Origin: Nematostella vectensis
Taxonomy: Eukaryota; Cnidaria; Anthozoa; Actiniaria; Edwardsiidae
Assembly: GCF_932526225.1 (NCBI RefSeq)
Contig: NC_064036.1
Location: 19,304,953-19,368,952 of the forward strand
Length of the DNA: 64,000 nucleotides
Direction: 5' to 3'
The notes beneath the pieces were generated by a model. The model did no database searches, had not been told where the DNA came from, and saw nothing but the letters and a program-made list of their open reading frames with translations. How positions within the stretch are numbered: the stretch's first letter is position 1; each line of letters begins with the position of its first letter. Both the position numbers and the translations under genes were made by a program. Shown in pieces: positions 61,101 to 64,000 of this stretch.

Positions 61101-61453
61101 TAGACACTCAAATGACACCAACCCTGAACACTTCCTGCGCTATCAGGGCCTATTAGAGTTTCTCTGGCATGCTCATGGTAAGAGAATTAATAATCTAGTG
61201 ATTTTTAATAATAATAAATAATTTTTAATTAGTTATTTAGTGCTAATTTTTAGTAGATATTTATTCATTCAAAATGGAATGGTATTTCCTGTTTCTAGGT
61301 CAACCTAAAAGCTTGATGCAGATGTGCAGAGGGACACTGAGGAAAGTGTTTTCTCCTAGCCACCTCCATCTAGTAAATGAATTAGATATACCCACATGTC
61401 TCAAGCGATACATCCTCAATATTGTAGATGATGAAACTTCCAACAAATTGTAA
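55108..61453 (+). CDS. Ankyrin repeat and SOCS box protein, six exons, predicted 326 aa
   Basis: Exons 55108-55288, 57610-57733, 59871-60014, 60273-60454, 60983-61177 and 61299-61453 join in phase. At least five ankyrin repeats are visible: QTALHVAAAKGRAGCVKLLI, GLTPLHLAVYHGNSNCVQIL, STPLHQASYFGHLSCAQILL, QTPLFLAAQ and KTALHVACEAQSIACVQYLL, then a more diverged part (VEYGARCDITDNTDSTPVLG). The C-terminus fits a SOCS box: SLMQMCRGTLRKVF followed by LVNELDIPTCLKRYILNI. ASB proteins recruit Elongin B/C and Cullin 5 and use the ankyrin stack to choose ubiquitylation targets. Which ASB class it belongs to I cannot say. A minisatellite (58230-59610) lies in intron 2 and a TTAA-MITE fragment in intron 4. 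An upstream 5' exon is possible. Confidence 0.9.
58230..59615 (+). repeat. 37-bp minisatellite in the ASB gene intron 2
   Basis: About 37 copies built from ACATAGTTACTGATAATAC and ATAGTTACACACATAGAC, with variant units carrying CAGTAGTTACACACCTAG. Variant units recur at regular intervals, showing block expansion. Confidence 0.95.
60608..60732 (+). mobile_element. Truncated copy of the TTAA MITE
   Basis: TTAA (60604-60607) then AGCCAAATTGTCACCAGTTT, followed by TGTCGGAAACCTCAACCG and TCCTCAAAGAAACTTCCAAT, matching the left half of 33304-33549. The right half and right inverted end are absent. It lies in the ASB gene intron 4. Confidence 0.85.
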
Positions 61454-62209
61454 TACTTAGTTTCAATGTTATCAGGCATCTGGTATTTGGGGTCTTTTTT
61501 GGCACTACTTGAAAAGAAAAGATACCAGGTGTTGAAAACATCGAAGTTTGCCATCCACATTATTGACACCCATATATATGTGTTAAATAGAAACACCAAT
61601 TCACCAGTTGTACCTATCAAACCAACCAAACACTTTTTCCACTATTACACCACATATAATATATTTATTTTTGTGGGTGCAATTTTATCAAAATAAATAT
61701 TTACAAATTGTTCCAAATGGAGTTTCTTGTTTTCTCCTTAACCTGCCCACTCGTGCCATTCCTTGTCACCATAATATATTTAATAATATCTACAATATCC
61801 TCAATACAGTGAGTACAATAATCCTAACAGACCCAAGGTGTCACAGTCAAGGTGAGCTAAAGATTAGCAGAGAGAATACAAGACGCTACGTTTAGCTGTG
61901 ACCCTCTGGGCCCGAGAGGTTGTCATATAATACAATAACAGATGCACTTTTTAAAAATGCAATAATCTTAGAACTTTAAGTTCCTCTAATGTTGTTAATA
62001 TTTTGATATAAATAAGATACCTTAATTTTTTTTTGTAAGAATGTAGAATGTATGTACAAATCAAAAACATTTTTTTCTGACATTTAAATGATCACTATTG
62101 GTTATCTTTTTTGCTCAAGACCTAATGAATAAAAAGGTAATAAAATATCTTGACTGAAATAACAGACCTCTTAAAAAAATGTTTAAGCATGGTATAGCCA
62201 GAATAGACC
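61454..62209. other. Convergent intergenic space between the ASB and XXYLT1 genes
   Basis: AT-rich, probably the 3' UTRs of both genes: AATAAA at 61692-61697 follows the ASB stop, and TTTATT at 62123-62128 follows the XXYLT1 stop on the minus strand. No further gene seen. Confidence 0.55.
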
Positions 62210-64000
62210 TCAATCTTCAGGAATAGCAGTTCTACAATTGCCATGATACACATGAACTGGCATACTGCAATTAAAGTACAAGTCAAACACTTTAGCATAG
62301 CCATTATCACGCCAGTAGGAACATAACTGTCTGTTCCATCCACAAGGCAGGATGTAGAATAAATCTTTATGCTCAACACTCAAAAGAGAGTAGAAATCTT
62401 GATCACCAAGGTGACCCTTGAAATTATACTTCTTCGCCATGTCAATGGCAGCTTCACTGGAAATAATTTGATTATAGGTCTTAGATCTCCGCATATTTTC
62501 CAGGTGTAGAAGAGCCACTCCACTGTTAAACCCAGTGATGCCATTTGGCGGTGGCTCACCAACCATTGTGCCTGGGTTGTTGTGCCGATAGGTGTCAAAT
62601 ATGTGGCGGTAGACTGGCTGCTGTTCTCTAGCTAGACCCATGATATTTGAAGACTCAAACTTTTTAAAGTGTTGAAAAAGCAGTTTGATATCATTCCTGA
62701 ATCTGAAAGGATATAGAAAATCATATTTTTATTTGCTTGTAAACTTTTAAACATGAAAAACGATTCCCAGGTGTCTAAAGTAAAGATTTCAAGATCCTGT
62801 CTTTTAGTTGCTGCAGTCTGAAGTAATCTTAGCTCTTGGGGCATTTACAGTAACTCTGTGATGTTTTAAGTACAAGGTTCCAGTTTAAAGGCATAAAACT
62901 GACCCTTTGTACATTACAACTTTCAATACTTTCTATACAAACTGAAATGTTGCAAGATAAAAACCTACCTACCTCAGGTCTGAGTCCAACATTATAATTT
63001 TGGTGAGATTTTCTGGAAAAACTTTGTGTAAGGCGGTAGATAGGAAAAATATTGGATCACTGTAGTATGCACCTTTTTTGTAGCTGAAAGGCCTCTGAAA
63101 AAAGTAAAAGATAATTTATTTTATACCTTATGAGCAGGGGGGTGGCCCAGCTTTATCCCCCCCCCCCCCAAAAAAAAAATACAGTTATTGTATGAGACAT
63201 CTGTAATGCAGGAGAAAATGCCTTGAAAGGGCATTTTGGGCCCCCTCCAGTTAAAAATCCTGGCTACGCCGCTGATGACGTGTGGGAAGGCCCACATACA
63301 TAGCGCTTTGGAAGTGAGGTCAGAGAGGTTTTTATTTTTTTATTCCTGATAAATTCCAACAAAAACCCAAATAACCCTAGACCTCCAGTGAGGCCCAGGA
63401 GAAGGTTGCAAATCCTTACCTGTAAGACTTGCACAATTCCTTTCAGCCTCTCGGCAAGTTTGTCAGCATCATGAAAGACAATATCAGGGTTTGTACAGTG
63501 CCCTGACGTACGCATAAATATTCCTTTCACAACATCGGTGCCTTTTTTGTCGACAATGAAGTGAAATGTGATCGGTATAATAGAATGTTTACATATGGAT
63601 TTGATACACTTCTCTGTGCTGACAGCCAGCGGGCTTCCATGATAAGCTTTAACTAGTGTCATCAGTATGTTATATTCCCCGATTCTAAAATAATCGCTTT
63701 TCGGCTTAAACTGAGTCATTGCCTTCTTCTGTTGTGTTGGTGATTTTGAGCCGAGTTCTGGAGCCATTTCTTGCTCAGCTCTATCCATATTTGCGACATC
63801 AGCTTCTAAATCTTTCATGTTTTCCTCTTTGACTTTTTCACGTATTTTAAGTACCTCTTCCTTTTTTGCCTCACTCTTAATATCTTCTGCTTCGCCTTGT
63901 TCTTCCACCTCGTTATCATCCTCACTTTGCTCAGATGGAATGTTTACAAGTCTTTTCCTCTCTTCGTCGGCAGGTGATTTCGAAGTTCGGAAAGTTTTTG
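62210..64000 (-). CDS. XXYLT1: Xyloside xylosyltransferase 1-like protein, 5' end outside the window
   Basis: Exons on the minus strand: from beyond 64000 to 63420, 63094-62973 and 62702-62210, in phase. The visible protein begins with a Lys/Glu-rich stem (KEEVLKIREKVKEENMKDLE). It continues with YHGSPLAVSTEKCIKSICKH and HFIVDKKGTDVVKGIF, and YYSDPIFFLSTALHKVFPEN leads to the DXD metal site LDSDL of glycosyltransferase family 8. GFNSGVALLHLENMR, FKGHLGDQDFYSLL, CGWNRQLCSYWRDNGY and the ending YHGNCRTAIPED match XXYLT1. The human enzyme adds the second xylose to O-glucose on EGF repeats, as on Notch, in the endoplasmic reticulum. The expected N-terminal membrane anchor would lie beyond 64000. 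A MITE-like remnant sits in the intron at 63131-63275. Confidence 0.93.
63131..63275. mobile_element. MITE-like remnant in XXYLT1 intron
   Basis: Starts AGCAGGGGGGTGGCCCAGCT and ends AATCCTGGCTACGCCGCTGA. Its reverse end, AGCGGCGTAGCCAGGATTTT, resembles the CAGGGGCGTA and GGCCCGTACCCAGGATTTT ends of the two other MITEs in this window. A poly(C)/poly(A) run follows the left end. Inverted pairing is weak. Confidence 0.45.

Noticed and set aside
62122..62379. Minus-strand ORF overlapping the XXYLT1 last exon
   Set aside because: Out of frame with the conserved GT8 reading; shadow.
1..64000. tRNA and rRNA genes
   Set aside because: I saw no convincing cloverleaf with A and B boxes and no rRNA-like stretch by eye; a covariance-model scan would be needed to be certain.

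Overview
The window is animal nuclear DNA: AT-rich, with intron-split genes bounded by GT/AG splice sites, many minisatellites and several DNA transposons. A p53-family gene, a kappa-class glutathione transferase, an ankyrin/SOCS-box gene, a xyloside xylosyltransferase and C2H2 zinc-finger exons place it in Metazoa. The compact introns and repeat style best fit an invertebrate, probably an anthozoan cnidarian such as a sea anemone. That last step is inference.

Layout. 1-125: end of a pogo/Tigger-like transposon. 500-2190: 38-bp minisatellite. 2640-3420: about 150-bp tandem repeats carrying CRE and E-box palindromes. 3539-3724 (-): exon for a small secreted acidic peptide. 6190-13000: 37-39-bp minisatellite of about 6.3 kb, interrupted by a 371-bp MITE. 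13909-16911 (-): two paralogous zinc-finger exons, one broken by an in-frame TAG.

17957-30457: a 12.5-kb transposon with 39-bp terminal inverted repeats and a perfect 8-bp target duplication. It carries long inverted arrays of a 19-bp unit inside each end. Between the arrays are two convergent spliced genes: a Tc1/IS630-type DD34E transposase (+) and a protein with a SAM-like C-terminus (-). Each lies behind one copy of an 81-bp inverted repeat. Both genes appear damaged in this copy.

30716-35796 (+): GSTK1-like gene, starting 250 bp from the transposon. 33304-33549: TTAA-flanked MITE in its intron. 35941-38911: a second inverted-repeat element sitting in a GAT microsatellite. 40090-41866 (-): remains of a Gypsy retrotransposon. 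44396-53125 (+): complete 16-exon p53-family gene, predicted 475 aa, without a SAM domain and with a 1.5-kb minisatellite in one intron. 54275-54531: near-perfect 108-bp-arm foldback. 55108-61453 (+): six-exon ankyrin/SOCS-box gene with a minisatellite in an intron. 62210-64000 (-): XXYLT1-like gene, its 5' part beyond the window.

The host genes are unrelated neighbours: stress and genome surveillance (p53), redox (GSTK1), ubiquitin-ligase adaptor (ASB type) and Notch-type glycosylation (XXYLT1). The most novel object is the 12.5-kb two-gene transposon, whose 8-bp target duplication does not match the TA duplication normal for the Tc1/IS630 transposase it encodes.
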